Origin: Campylobacteraceae bacterium
GTDB taxonomy: Bacteria; Campylobacterota; Campylobacteria; Campylobacterales; Sulfurovaceae
Direction: 5' to 3'
Assembly: GCA_027030605.1 (NCBI GenBank)
Contig: JALVEV010000019.1
Span: 1-5,439, forward strand
DNA: 5,439 nt
The notes beneath the pieces were generated by a model. The model saw nothing but the letters and a program-made list of their open reading frames with translations. It had not been told where the DNA came from and did not search any database. Within the stretch, counting starts at the first letter, position 1. Each line of letters begins with the position of its first letter. Position numbers and translations under genes: made by a program. This document shows positions 5,284 to 5,439 of this stretch, piece after piece.

Positions 5284-5439
5284 ATGAAACTACTTGTCTC
5301 TGCTCTGGAACCCTCTTCTAATTTACACTTAAAAGAGGTTCTTAAACATACAAACGATATTGAACTTTTTGGTATCTTCGATAAATCTTTAGGTACTCCA
5401 CTCTATGATGTCTCAGAAATGGCAATTATGGGAATAGTG
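5284..5439 (+). CDS. lpxB: Lipid-A-disaccharide synthase (LpxB), N-terminal part (cut by window edge)
   Basis: The first 52 codons are present and the frame is open to the right edge. The start MKLLVSALEPSSNLHLK matches the N-terminal nucleotide-sugar-binding motif of LpxB, where the better-known form reads GE.SGD..G; the SALE..(S/A)N version is the one I associate with Campylobacterota. ELFGIFDKSLG (27-37) and MAIMGIV (46-52) match the family's 'GI/VAG..' strand and its 'MSVMGIVEVL'-type helix. The enzyme is a GT-B glycosyltransferase at the cytoplasmic face of the inner membrane. It joins UDP-2,3-diacyl-glucosamine (or its diamino analogue) to lipid X to form the lipid A disaccharide. The ATG at 5284 has only a modest ribosome binding site, AAGAG at 5274-5278 with 5-nt spacing, immediately after a small palindrome. 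It follows the FUN14 gene by 82 nt. Confidence 0.85.
   Translation, partial: MKLLVSALEPSSNLHLKEVLKHTNDIELFGIFDKSLGTPLYDVSEMAIMGIV

Noticed and set aside
1..5439. CRISPR array, tRNA/rRNA, insertion sequence or defence system
   Set aside because: No spaced direct repeats, cloverleaf, transposase or nuclease-type gene was found on reading both strands. All long frames are accounted for by housekeeping families.

Overview
The window is AT-rich, densely coded bacterial DNA. The gene set, protein lengths and near-absence of introns or mobile DNA fit a Gram-negative Campylobacterota (epsilonproteobacterial) genome, most likely a Sulfurimonas/Sulfurovum-type chemolithotroph. The main pointers are a compact 207-residue SerB, an LpxB that opens with the divergent 'VSALEPSSN' version of its first motif, and an OadG/OadA pair. 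This placement comes from reading the proteins, not from a search. No tRNA, rRNA, CRISPR array, insertion sequence or phage gene was seen.

Layout. Positions 1-3714 are read on the minus strand. In transcription order they hold serB (phosphoserine phosphatase), uppP (undecaprenyl-diphosphate phosphatase), a DEAD-box RNA helicase with a TTG start 10 nt after uppP, oadG, and the first 172 codons of an oadA-like carboxyltransferase that runs off the left edge. Positions 3788-5439 are read on the plus strand: a methylenetetrahydrofolate reductase, a small FUN14-family membrane protein, and the first 52 codons of lpxB, which runs off the right edge. The divergence point between serB and the reductase (3715-3787) carries two candidate -10 boxes that overlap on opposite strands.

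How the genes fit together. SerB makes serine, the main donor of one-carbon units to folate, and the divergently read reductase reduces that folate unit toward methionine synthesis. UppP recycles the lipid carrier for peptidoglycan and surface polysaccharides, and LpxB makes the lipid A disaccharide, so both serve the cell envelope. OadG and OadA are parts of a membrane-bound, probably Na+-linked, oxaloacetate decarboxylase-type complex at the pyruvate/oxaloacetate node. The DEAD-box helicase probably remodels RNA or ribosome precursors.

Most of the window is ordinary housekeeping sequence, and I see no clear undescribed multi-gene system. The features most worth a second look are a run of short inverted repeats just upstream of lpxB (5211-5273), the overlapping divergent promoters, the FUN14 protein, and the unusual sequence classes of the OadA and folate reductase proteins.
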